The notes beneath the pieces are model-generated. The model saw only the letters and a program-made list of their open reading frames with translations. It did no database searches and was not told the origin of the DNA. The position numbers and the translations under genes are program-made. From the NCBI GenBank assembly GCA_023014365.1, contig JAEBUN010000027.1, positions 248,001 through 312,000 of the forward strand: a DNA stretch of 64,000 nucleotides, given 5' to 3'. The first letter of the stretch is position 1, and each line of letters begins with the position of its first letter. Shown piece after piece: positions 32,211 to 42,500 of the stretch. This DNA comes from Lepiota brunneoincarnata (taxonomy: Eukaryota > Basidiomycota > Agaricomycetes > Agaricales > Agaricaceae).

Positions 32211-35200
32211 TTGGCGGTCCTCAGGCCTCTGCACAGACTGAGGATCGCATTGAACTCTGCTGTGCTCCAGAGAGTTTCCGTCTCAATGCGTCCGCTCTTT
32301 CCGACCCGAACTCCTTTCATATCACATTAACTTCTCCTTTAATTACTTCTGTATCTTCTGTCTCCGCTTCCGTACTCTCCGCTTCGGACCCGATTTCTAC
32401 AACGGACAATGTAGTTAGTTCTGATTTCTCTTCTCTTTCTCCTTTCAAAGCCCTTGTTGATAGTGGTTCTACTCACTGTTTTGTGGACTCATCTTTTGTT
32501 CGTTCTCATAGTATTCCAACCTCGTCCATTCCGGCTATTGAACTTCGGTTATTTGATGGGACCTCAAATGCCTACATTACGGAGCTTGCGCAACTGCCTG
32601 TATCTTTCCCCTCCGGTGAATCTATCATTTTGGACACTTATGTCACCCGGCTCGACTCTTCCTGTTCTGTGGTCTTAGGACACAACTGGCTCACCCGCTA
32701 CAATCCGTTGATTGACTGGGCTTTGGGCAGTATTACTTTCCGGCCATCCCTACTCAAGAATCCTGCTTCCGTCTCTACCTGTGTCGCACCCGCATCGGCT
32801 CCGCCTATGGCCGCCCCTGACTCTCCTGACCTAGGTTCACCACCCCTGTCCGGGACCTCGTCCCAATCTGTCCCCCTTGCGAAACTGCACATCTCCTTGA
32901 TAAACGCTCCTGCCTTTATCCGCGCTGCCAAGCTCCCTGGCTCCCGACAATTCCGAATAAATCTTTCCGCCGCCTCCGCATCGGCCACGTCCTCTTCTGT
33001 CTCCGAGGAACCGCCTGACCTCTTGTCTATCCCCGAGGAATACCACAAGTTCGCTGACGTTTTCAGTAAATCGCGTGCTGACACACTTGCTCCACACCGC
33101 CCTTACGACCTCCAGATTAACCTAGAGGATGGCGGTCAGCCTCCGGTCGGTACCATTTACTCCCTTTCACAATCGGAGCTTGGAGCTCTACGTGATTTTA
33201 TTGACGAACATTTATCTATTGGTTTCATCCGCCCCTCCACTTCCCCTCATGGAGCCCCGGTCCTCTTTGTCAAGAAAAAGGACGGCTCCCTCCGCTTATG
33301 CGTTGATTTTAGAGGTCTCAACCGTATCACCAAGAAGGACTGCTATCCCCTTCCGCTCATCTCCGACCTCTTAGACTCCCCTCGCAAAGCTCACGTATAT
33401 ACCAAGATCGACCTCCGCCACGCCTACCATCTTGTCCGCATTGCTGACGGCGACGAATGGAAGACCGCCTTTCAGACCTGCTACGGCTCCTTCGAATGGA
33501 TGGTTATGCCTTTCGGCCTCACCAATGCCCCCGCCACCTTCCAGCGGTTCATGAATGATATATTCAAGGACATGCTCGACGTCTGCGTTACTATCTACCT
33601 TGACGACATTCTGATATACTCCGACAACCATAGTATCCATCGTGACCAAGTCAAGGAGGTCCTCAAGCGGCTCCGCCAACACGGTCTATACGCCCGCCCT
33701 GACAAATGCCAGTTCCACTCTGACACAGTGGAATATCTCGGCTACATTCTCTCCCCCGACGGCCTCCGAATGGACCAATCTAAGGTCAAGACCATCCAGG
33801 AGTGGCCTGAGCCTAAGAAAGTCAAGGACATCCAGTCCTTCCTAGGCTTCGCCAATTTCTACCGTCGCTTCATTCACGGATACTCCGACATCGTCGTTCC
33901 GCTCACTCGCCTCACCCGCAAAGACGTGAAGTGGAATTTTACTGATGATTGTCGCAAGGCCTTTAACTCCCTGAAGGAAGCATTTATCTCCGCCCCCGTC
34001 CTCACTCCTTGGGTCCCCGACGCTCAGATCATTGTCGAGACCGACGCCTCCGACTACGCCCTTGCGGCAATCCTCTCTATCGTCACCGACGATGGGGAGG
34101 TCCATCCCGTTGCATTCCATTCCCGCACCTTTAACACGGCCGAACTCAACTATGACACTCACGACAAGGAACTCCTGGCGATATTCGAAGCCTTTCGCAT
34201 CTGGCGGCACTATCTCGAAGGTGCCCCCCTTGCTATTGATGTGGTCACTGACCACAAGAACCTCGAGTACTTCTGCACCACCAAGATCCTGACTCGCCGC
34301 CAAGCTCGTTGGTCCGAGTTCCTATCCCAATTCCACCTCGTCATCCGTTTCCGACCCGGCCGCCTCGGCACCAAGCCTGACGCCCTAACTAGACGATGGG
34401 ACGTCTACCCTAAAGGGGGGAATAGCGACTATGCATCAGTCAACCCGCACAACTTCCGGCCTGTGTTCACTCACGAACAGCTCGTGGCCTCCGTCCGTGC
34501 CACCACTCTTTACGCCCCTTCCCTTCGCGCAGCTGTAGTCATGGACCTCGATCAGCTACACCGCGATATTCTCGCCGCCCTACCAGCGGATCCGACCGCT
34601 TCCGCCCATCTTGCCAGCCCAGAAGGCCGTTGGTCAGTTAATGATAAAGGTTTCCTCCTCTTAGATGACAGAATCTACGTCCCTGACACCGACAATCTCC
34701 GACTTCGGGTCCTCCAGTACAAGCATGATCACGTCCTAGCCGGCCACTTCGGTCAGAATAAAACGCTGGAACTCATCCGGCGCGAATACACCTGGCCTAG
34801 CGTCCGCACCTTCGTCAAGGATTTCTGTAAGTCTTGCGTCACCTGTATGAGGTCTAAACCCCAGCGCCATCGCCCCTACGGTCTCCTTAAGCAACTCCCC
34901 ATCCCCGAACGCCCTTGGAATTCAATCTCCATGGACTTCATCGAAAAACTTCCCGCCTCCTCCGGCTATGACGCCATCCTGGTAATCGTTGACAGACTCA
35001 CCAAGCAATCCCTCTTCATCCCGACTTATGATACCGTCACCTCCTCCGACCTCGCCCGCCTATTCGTCCTCCACGTCTTCTCCAAGCACGGCATACCCGA
35101 ACATGTTACCTCCGACCGCGGCTCCGAATTCGTCTCCCACTTCTTCCGCTCATTGGGACAAGCCCTTGACATGAAGCTACATTTCACCTCGGGCTACCAT

Positions 35201-36010
35201 CCAGAAGGCGACGGACAAACGGAATGCACCAACCAGACCCTCGAACAATACCTTCGGGTCTATTGTAACTACCAACAGGACAATTGGTCCGAATTACTAC
35301 CCCTAGCTGAGTTTGCTTACAACAACGCTCCTAGTGCCACCACCGGTATCTCCCCATTCTTCGCTAATAAAGGATACCATCCGAACATCACAGTTCATCC
35401 TGAATGCGATCTTGCCTCCGCCCGGGCCCGCCATTTTGCTGTTGATCTCGACGACCTACATACCACCCTGAAGTCCGAAATAGCGCTAGCCCAGCAACGT
35501 TATCAGACCTCCGCCAACGCCCGCCGACTCCCCGCCCCGGACTTCAAGGTTGGACAAAAGGTATTCGTGAAAGCCCAATTCTTCCGCACCACCCGTCCCT
35601 CCAAAAAACTCTCCGAAAAGTACCTTGGGCCTTATGAGATCATTGCACAAGCAGGTACTCGCTCCCTTACACTCCGACTTCCCGACTCCATGCGTGGAGT
35701 ACACCCAGTCTTCCATGTTTCCATGCTCGAACCAGCCACACCTAACACCATACCCGCCCGATCGGATCCGCCGCCCGCGCCGGTTTCCATTGACGGTGAA
35801 CCAGAATACGAGATTGCCTGCATCGTCGACTCTAAGATCGATCGGCGCCGCGCGTGCAAGCTCCTCTATAAAGTCATCTGGTTAGGTTACGAAGACACTG
35901 AAGAAGAGTCCTCGTGGTTGCCAGCCACCGAGCTTGAACATGCTATAGATCTCGTAGAGGCTTTTCATTCCTCTTACCCTGCAAAGCCTGGTCCTCTTCA
36001 CTCACTTTGA
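32207..36010 (+). CDS. pol: Chromovirus Pol: protease, RT, RNase H, integrase, chromodomain
   Basis: An open frame from the frameshift site to TGA 36,008-36,010. The domains are in Ty3/Gypsy order. Aspartic protease has LVDSGSTHCFVD (about 32,453). Reverse transcriptase has KKKDGSLRLCVDFRGLN, MPFGLTNAPATFQRFM and the catalytic YLDDILIYSD (about 33,597). RNase H has ETDASDYALAAI, then THDKELLAIFEAF and VTDHKNLEYF. The integrase zinc finger is HDHVLAGHFGQNKTL...CKSCVTCMRSK, and the DDE core has SMDFIEKLPA, TSDRGSEFVSHF and HPEGDGQTECTNQTLEQYL. The C-terminus is a chromodomain with EYEIACIVDSKIDRR and LLYKVIWLGYEDTEEESSWL (about 35,805-35,925). Chromodomain presence places it among chromoviruses. 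No stop or frameshift is seen, so the product may be functional. Confidence 0.96.
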   Translation: MVGGPQASAQTEDRIELCCAPESFRLNASALSDPNSFHITLTSPLITSVSSVSASVLSASDPISTTDNVVSSDFSSLSPFKALVDSGSTHCFVDSSFVRSHSIPTSSIPAIELRLFDGTSNAYITELAQLPVSFPSGESIILDTYVTRLDSSCSVVLGHNWLTRYNPLIDWALGSITFRPSLLKNPASVSTCVAPASAPPMAAPDSPDLGSPPLSGTSSQSVPLAKLHISLINAPAFIRAAKLPGSRQFRINLSAASASATSSSVSEEPPDLLSIPEEYHKFADVFSKSRADTLAPHRPYDLQINLEDGGQPPVGTIYSLSQSELGALRDFIDEHLSIGFIRPSTSPHGAPVLFVKKKDGSLRLCVDFRGLNRITKKDCYPLPLISDLLDSPRKAHVYTKIDLRHAYHLVRIADGDEWKTAFQTCYGSFEWMVMPFGLTNAPATFQRFMNDIFKDMLDVCVTIYLDDILIYSDNHSIHRDQVKEVLKRLRQHGLYARPDKCQFHSDTVEYLGYILSPDGLRMDQSKVKTIQEWPEPKKVKDIQSFLGFANFYRRFIHGYSDIVVPLTRLTRKDVKWNFTDDCRKAFNSLKEAFISAPVLTPWVPDAQIIVETDASDYALAAILSIVTDDGEVHPVAFHSRTFNTAELNYDTHDKELLAIFEAFRIWRHYLEGAPLAIDVVTDHKNLEYFCTTKILTRRQARWSEFLSQFHLVIRFRPGRLGTKPDALTRRWDVYPKGGNSDYASVNPHNFRPVFTHEQLVASVRATTLYAPSLRAAVVMDLDQLHRDILAALPADPTASAHLASPEGRWSVNDKGFLLLDDRIYVPDTDNLRLRVLQYKHDHVLAGHFGQNKTLELIRREYTWPSVRTFVKDFCKSCVTCMRSKPQRHRPYGLLKQLPIPERPWNSISMDFIEKLPASSGYDAILVIVDRLTKQSLFIPTYDTVTSSDLARLFVLHVFSKHGIPEHVTSDRGSEFVSHFFRSLGQALDMKLHFTSGYHPEGDGQTECTNQTLEQYLRVYCNYQQDNWSELLPLAEFAYNNAPSATTGISPFFANKGYHPNITVHPECDLASARARHFAVDLDDLHTTLKSEIALAQQRYQTSANARRLPAPDFKVGQKVFVKAQFFRTTRPSKKLSEKYLGPYEIIAQAGTRSLTLRLPDSMRGVHPVFHVSMLEPATPNTIPARSDPPPAPVSIDGEPEYEIACIVDSKIDRRRACKLLYKVIWLGYEDTEEESSWLPATELEHAIDLVEAFHSSYPAKPGPLHSL

Positions 36011-36079
36011 GTTACTGACCACACATCGCACCAAGAAACAACCATGTATTAAACAAACCAAAAAAACAACCCCGTACAA

Positions 36080-37167
36080 CTACCTATCGGTGTCGTCTCC
36101 AGAGAGCCCGGGCGACCCATTCACTTCTTCCATCAAATCCTGCACCTCCTCCTCCGAAGCGGGCCCGACACTCCCCTCCGAACCCTCCGTCTCCGAAAAA
36201 TTTCCACTCGACCAATTTCCGTCCACCTGAGCCTCCCAACGCCGTAGTTGCTTGTAGCGGCCAGCAAGCGACCCCATCTTGTCGACCTTTTCCCCCAACC
36301 GAGCAATGGACCGCTCAATTCGCACCTCCAGGGTGTAGATTTTCTTGACGGTCTCCTGGTGCCTTTCTTCGATGAGCCGTTTCAACTCTACAAGGTCCAT
36401 CAATTGGCATCCATCATAATACAGGATTCCTTACTCACCTTCGAATTGCTGGCCCGACAAACCACCGGCCCCCGCTCGGCTCCGTCTCCTCTTGACCCCC
36501 GCACCGTTTTTTCATTTTGCTGCACCGACGGCAACTCCTGGTGTTACTAAGAAACTATCAGTATGTAGTCCGGAAATCCTCCAAAATGACTTACCCGCCG
36601 GCCACCTCACATGGGACCCCGTCTCGCTGGCACCTCCAGCAGGGATTCTCGCCCCCGAATACGTGCGCATTGCCCCGTCGCGGGGCCGCCCTCGCCTTTG
36701 CCTTCCCCTTACCCTTACCCCCTGAATCCCCGGAGTCCTCCTCCCCCTCTTCCTCCTCGTCCCTCGCCTCATCCCTATCCGTATATTCGGAATCCGACTC
36801 CTCCGTATCTACTTGCATCGGGTCTTCCGACAGACGGCTTGACGAGGCCCCTGTGGTCGTCGCAACGAGTCGGGCCCGAATCGCCCGACGCTCTGCCTCG
36901 GCGGTTTCCTCTTGCTGCCTCCTGATCTCCTCCGCATATCGCTCCTTCGCGCGCTCTTCCGCTTGTCGCTGGCGCAGCTCTATGAGCCGCCATCGCTCCT
37001 CCTCTTGGCGCTCTATTGCCAGCCGCCGCTCCTCCTCCTCTCGCCGTTCCTCTTCTTCTAGCCTCTCGATTTCGAGCCGCTCTCATTCCTCTCGCTCCAC
37101 CTTCTCTCTCAGTAATCGCGCCTTGCGCTCCGTAGCGGTCGGTTGACGGGATGGTTGTCTGCTCATG
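36080..37167 (-). CDS. Antisense Zn2Cys6/coiled-coil gene inside the chromovirus
   Basis: This gene lies between pol and the 3' LTR on the opposite strand. From ATG 37,167 (MSRQPSRQPTATERKARLLR) it encodes a long charged coiled coil (EERREEEERRLAIERQEEER), then an acidic region with KGKGKAKARAAP. A binuclear zinc cluster follows: CWRCQRDGVPCEVAGG joined across a 57-nt GT-AG intron to SCRRCSKMKKRC, giving exact C-x2-C-x6-C-x6-C-x2-C-x6-C spacing. A second intron (gtgagtaagg...ttgtag) leads to a last exon with ERHQETVKKIYTLEVRIERS, RLGEKVDKMGSLAGRYKQL and a DDTDR end at 36,080. One in-frame TGA (37,083-37,085) interrupts exon 1 and is probably a mutated CGA. The function is unknown; DNA binding is inferred from the zinc cluster. 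It ends 70 bp from pol, so the two genes converge. Confidence 0.68.
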
Positions 37168-37290
37168 GGGGTAGGAGGTTAAGTTGTGTCCTCTCAAATT
37201 CGAATCAGTTCACCTTTTTTTTTTTATACCCTCATGGAATTTTCCAGTGGGCCCCGGTCTAGACCGCCTTGGGCCTCGAGGCTCGGCCCT

Positions 37291-37300
37291 AAAGGGGGGG
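37291..37300 (+). other. Polypurine tract of the chromovirus
   Basis: aaaggggggg lies three bases before the 3' LTR and would prime plus-strand DNA synthesis. Confidence 0.85.
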
Positions 37301-37303
37301 CAC

Positions 37304-37966
37304 TGTCATATCCACACCAAACCTAGAGCTTAACCATTAGGCTTCGGCTTCTCGACTCCACGTGTGCTCCACACGACAACCCTATGCCCTCCGACTCGGC
37401 CCCGACTGGCTCCGACCGCAACCCTTCGCCCCGATCACGCGACCTACCTCTACACGTGCCACGACCACCTGACCCTCGGTGCTCCCATTGTCCAGTTCTC
37501 CATTCTCCGTCCGTAATCAGAATACGTTACCAGTCTCCATACCCGTACCGGTCTCCATTCCATTCGAAATTATTCGTAATCCGCTTGTAACCATATGGGT
37601 CTCCGCTTCGCTCCGCACGTAGTCAGTACGAGTCATCATTCGTCGAGCTAGTAGTATATATACCGTAGGCACTTGGCTTGTACTCCTCAGTCTGATAATC
37701 AAATCGAGCAGCGGACCAGCTCCCTGTTCCATATCCTCTCCTCTCTTCTGCCTCGCTCCGCTTCGGCTCCGACTTCCTGAAATACGGACTAGGACAGTAG
37801 GAGGGCACAGCACATAAGCTGAGGCCGCAAGTCCAACCCCCCGCCCGATGTACTCCGCCTCGGTCCCGAAGTCTACGTACTGACTTCGCCCTGTCCCCCG
37901 GTTACCTTATACCAAGGATACCACCCCGACCCTCCGCTTCGGTCCCGACCCGCACCGGCTCTAACA
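37304..37966 (+). repeat. Chromovirus 3' LTR
   Basis: It starts tgtcatatcc and ends ggctctaaca, immediately followed by actag (37,967-37,971). It is 663 bp, the same length as the 5' LTR. Confidence 0.95.
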
Positions 37967-37971
37967 ACTAG
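37967..37971. repeat. Chromovirus target-site duplication, right copy
   Basis: actag, matching 30,089-30,093. Confidence 0.93.
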
Positions 37972-39420
37972 AGCATCCATGAGCGGCTGAGTTAAAGTCA
38001 CCATGCCTGGTGTGATTTCCTTGGCCCTCCCAGGCAATGTAACCACACCATTGAGGTCAGCTGGCACATTGTTGCCTGAATCATTTACCTGTGCTCATTT
38101 GCTGCAGCGCTTTGCTGGTCCACCAATCCTATTGGCCACTGCCCCACTTGTTTGAGATGACCTTGCTGGATGATATTGTCCCCTGTCATGATATGCATGG
38201 AAGGTGAATGCATTGGTGGCCCCATGTCTCCTTTGCTGTGCAATAATGTGTTCAAAGAAATGTTGGATCTCAGCTTTTTGCATATTCTGAGGATTGTGGA
38301 GCTGAAGAATCTTGGGAATAAATCTGCTATGTATCATCTTTGCCTGAGATTCTCCAAGAATTATGAATGGCACATGGTTTGTCTTGTGGCCAGTGGCCAA
38401 GCCTGTTGAGAATGCCATGAGCTTTCCAATGTGGTGGAAGACACAGTGAATGCACTGTAATATAGTGTCAAGTATTGCCACATCAACCCCTCAAGTGCTT
38501 GTTTTGTCATTCCCCTGACATCCACACTTGTTAGGATAGCGGGCACACCATCTTCATTTACCTCAACAATTGGGTTTGCTGCAGGTGCCGTGGCCACTGG
38601 CAATACAGCCAAATATTCCTTTTGCCAGTGGAGTTCCCCAATGTAAGCTGTAAACTCCATTTGCAATGCATTCACTGGGGGATACTTTGTCTCGGTGAAT
38701 GGTGCTGCTCTAATACCCATATTCTCCGCCATCTCATCAAAACTAACATTGGTCTTTAGTATTGCCAATTTCTAAGCAAACCTGTCACTCACACACCTGT
38801 TATCATCTTCCCATCTGTCCCAACATATGCAAAGTACATCATCATGACAAGTCCCATTTCTAGCCAGCATTTGTGGGACCACTCCTTCATATGCCTCTCC
38901 GAATGTTCCATTGCAACCCTATTACCCCATGTCAACTTCCAAGAAACAATGAAAACTTGTGGCTTTCCAAATTCTGTGGACATACCTTCTTTTACGCTCA
39001 GGCTCATTCCCATTGGACTTGTATGATTTAATATACACTGCAATTGCCCCCTTTTCCAACTCATCCATGCGTTCATACACATGCTTGGTTGCCCAAGTAC
39101 AAGTTTGAAAATATTCCTTTGATCCTGGATTCAGTTCATCCACATTCAAGAGAGCTTTCATCTTCTCTTCAACCACTCCTTTGTGAGTGATCCAGACTGC
39201 TGTATTTCAGTTTATTGTGAGTCCAGTTCTTAGTGTTTGGATGGTGAGATATGGCCGCCAATTATTTGCAAGCCATTTCCCCAATGCCTGTTATGCAAAT
39301 GCATCATAAAAACTGTTCTGAGTGTACTAAGTCAACACTTACCTTAACATGCCAGTCCACCTCATCCCCTGCTATCAGGTTAGCTCTGTTGTTTGTCCAG
39401 TAATTGAATATATCAGGAAG
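37972..39420 (-). pseudogene. KDZ accessory gene 3, main part
   Basis: This reads leftwards toward the chromovirus. In order: EVDWHVKV-type sequence near 39,350, KEYFQTCTWATKHVYERMDE and EWSHKCWLEMGLVMMMYFAY with a GTDGK turn (38,789-39,176). A Val/Ala/Pro-rich segment leads to MTKQALEGLMWQYLTLYY (38,480-38,560). HPQ-type FIPKILQLHNPQNMQKAEIQ and HFFEHIIAQQRRHGATNAF follow (about 38,225-38,320). The last block resembles the end of large KDZ-linked hypothetical proteins (pattern M-x2-A-x-I ... W/H-x2-RQ ... F-x-F). Several frame changes occur, at least one probably an intron near 38,450. No catalytic domain is recognised, and I looked for a TET/JBP HxD motif without success. Confidence 0.55.
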
Positions 39421-39550
39421 AATGTCTGATTTGAATATCCTCCCTCAATGTTCTGCAGTTGTTTGTTTCCAGTAGTTCTCTTTGTATTTCTGGATAACGT
39501 TGCATTCCACAGGGGAATATTGACAGTCAGCTCTGGGCTTCCTTGCTTTT

Positions 39551-42500
39551 GTGATGGCTTGCATGGTGATCAGGTACAGTAGTAGGAACAGAGGCCACAA
39601 GGGACCTGACCTTGGGTTTTGGGCCATGCTTGAGGCACATGTACCTGGCTTTGTCAAACACCCAACAACAGCCCCTTCTTTGGATCCCATGTCTTACTTG
39701 GTTGTGCCTCATAAAACATCAAAGAAACGCAAGCAAGGGAAGCAGGGTGGGCTGTTGATTCAAGCCACTGATGACATTGTTGAATTTTGGTCCTCTGAGG
39801 AAAGAACGATGGAAACACCACAGGGGCCTGTGAAGACAAGGGTTCAGGTTCCACTCTGCTCTGGGGCTGGCAAACAAGGGATCAAAGAAGATAGAGGTAG
39901 CACCTCCAAGGTAAATGCTGTACCACTATCTGGTGGCTTTGAGAGATATAATGACACCAGTGATGTTGGTATAGAGGAGGTGAAAGAATCGGCACCAAAC
40001 AAAGTTAGTTGTTCACTTACAGGTCATCAGAATGAGGAGGTCTAACATCACTGAGCTACAGCAACAGGAGTGGATGAAAGAATTTGTGAGGCATGGAGAT
40101 GATATACTAGCCACACTGCTTGCTCGAGAGGCATTGCCTGCCCACAGTAAATGTTCGAATTGTGCTGACAAACAGCAGGGCATTTGGAGATGTCGTGATT
40201 GTTTTAGTGCCAAGATACTATGCAGCATTTGCATTTCAGTGATCCTCTGCACAGATTCAAACGGTGGAACAGGAATTTTTTCTGCTCAGCCAAAGCATGG
40301 GAGGTCAGGTTATATATGGTTGTGGCACACAGAGATGGGGAACACCTGTGCCCGATCTTGAAAACCCACATGGACATGCTTGAAATGTGTCAAAAGGTCA
40401 ATGATGAAGGCGATCAAGACATACTGTGCATGGAAAAGGAGGGCGGCAATAAGGTGTGACAGGACAATAAAGTGCCGTTTGGCATTCATGTGATGCTCAG
40501 CAATGGCATCCGGCCCAGCAATGATATCCCACTCAGAGATGATTTGCCACTGGGTGGAGAGCAGCCCCTGGAGGATATCATGCCACCCCCATTTGACAAT
40601 CAGGGTGGAAATTCCTGGGATGATTGGCATATGCCGGACTACAATGATGGCAATGAGGGAGAAGATATTGATATGGAAGTGGATGAAGCTGACATGGCAG
40701 CATTTCCTCATGATCGATATGACACCCATTCTGGCCAGACTCATGATGGCAATTCTGAGTCTGTTCCCCAGACCGATGCACTCAATAATAAATATGTCCA
40801 GGTCATACACACAAATAGCATCCACAATATTGTGCTTGTCACCTGCCCATGCTGGCAAAGGGAAGAAGTTCTTCATGATTTGATCTTCTGCTGCCTGATA
40901 CTGGCGACATTCACACAACTCCGGACCTTGTTTACTGTGGATGTTCTTGACAATTTCCACCTTGAAAATTTGGAATGCAAGGCCTCAGCATATCAATATT
41001 TTCAGAAACTCCGCTGGCTCACATCTTGCATGGCACCAGCAAAGACACCAAATTTATATCAGGAACTTCTGCAAATGGCACGGCTTTGGCAATGGGTAAA
41101 AAAGAAGAAGTGGGCAGGTCATGGTCATGCAAAACCTGAGGTCTCTGGGGAAACAGCAATACAAGGAGGAGAACTTGCGAATTTTTGTCCAGCATCCCCC
41201 CAGCCTGGCATTAACTTTCCTCCAGATTGGAAGGATGATCAAAATAGGTTTGTTATGCCTATTGTGTGTGACCAATGCCCATTTGAATTTAAAATCACTA
41301 GATGGGTGTTCCACCAGGTCTTGGTGGCTGATGGCAATTTCAAAGTGGATCATGTACAGCAGGTGAACAGTAGCAATGATGTTGGGTTGTTGGAGGGTTC
41401 AGGCATGTTTGCAACACAGGCGCAATACCAGGAGTTTTTGAAACATGCTATTGAAATGTTGATGGTGCGTTTGCCATGGCCAGGGTAATCCCCACTATAT
41501 TGGAATACAACTTGATTGCTCCATGGATCCAGAAAGCACCATGCAAGAATCGCTTCCATGCCATTGAACTTGCAATGGTAGGATCAAAAGCTTGTGATGT
41601 CACTGGCATAGTTGCCGTAGCATGTGCGCACCATGGGTGCTTTGCACCAAATTCAATTGCTGATCTGTTCAAAGGGGAACAGCAAAAGAATGTAGACTGG
41701 GTCCTGCTTCAATCTCTAGCCACAACCAACCTTGATCCAGTGCAAGGCATAATGTTAATTTATGACATTGCATGCCAATACTTGGTACATCTTTGGAGAA
41801 GGATTGGTAAATATCTCCCTGATGATCTGATCCTAGACCAAGCCATTGGGTTGTTTCATGTACATGGGCACTGAGAAGAATGTTTCTTTCATTATGTGAC
41901 CTCCTTCATCCCTGGGAGTGGCATAACCATCAGCGAAATTTTGGAATCTTTATGGTTGTCCCTGAATTGTATTTCACCAACAGTGCATATGGCTACACTA
42001 GCAAATTGTGCCGAGACACTTGATGATCATGCAACCAATTCAAATCATAAGAAAATGTTGAATATTGGTGCAGCATTGTTTCTAACATGATGTCTGTTAT
42101 GGTGAACTTAAATGTCATGGCCATAGCTGTGGCATTATGTGAGTGATATGGGCAAGCAATGGCAATGAGTGGGGAAGTGGGCAATTATTTCGATTTATTG
42201 AGTTGAGGTATTTCCACTGAATATCAGCAGCAATGGACAGTGGCAATTAAGCACACTGAAGCCTGCTGCCTCATCACCCCCGATGCAATGGACATCTTGG
42301 GTACACAGGGCACCTGGAAAACTGAAAACATTGTATGCCAAGACTGACAACTTGTTAGAGCCGGTGCGGGTTGGGACCGAGGCGGAGGGTCGGGGTGGTA
42401 ACCTTGATATAAGGTAACTGGGGGACAGGGCGAAGTCAGTATGTAGACTTCGGGACCGAGGCGGAGTACGTTGGATGGGGGGTTGGACTTGCAGCCTCAG

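Larger units (their letters stand above)
30094..37966 (+). mobile_element. Ty3/Gypsy chromovirus, nearly intact (7,873 bp)
   Basis: A full-length LTR retrotransposon with 663-bp LTRs differing at three positions, the target duplication actag (30,089-30,093; 37,967-37,971), gag, pol ending in a chromodomain, a polypurine tract, and an extra antisense gene between pol and the 3' LTR. It is inserted in accessory gene 3 of the KDZ element. The very similar LTRs imply a recent insertion. Base composition is much more CG-rich than the surrounding KDZ sequence. Confidence 0.97.

Noticed and set aside
32837..33097. Minus-strand frames within pol and gag
   Set aside because: They overlap continuous, domain-bearing plus-strand pol and gag and show no independent motif.
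36517..37146. 209-codon plus-strand Ser/Arg-rich frame downstream of pol
   Set aside because: It is antisense to the coiled-coil region of the minus-strand Zn2Cys6 gene, whose splice and cysteine spacing are far better supported.
37972..39420. Possible TET/JBP dioxygenase gene in the KDZ element
   Set aside because: KDZ elements in fungi can carry such genes, but no HxD...H iron-binding pattern or surrounding motif is visible in any frame here.
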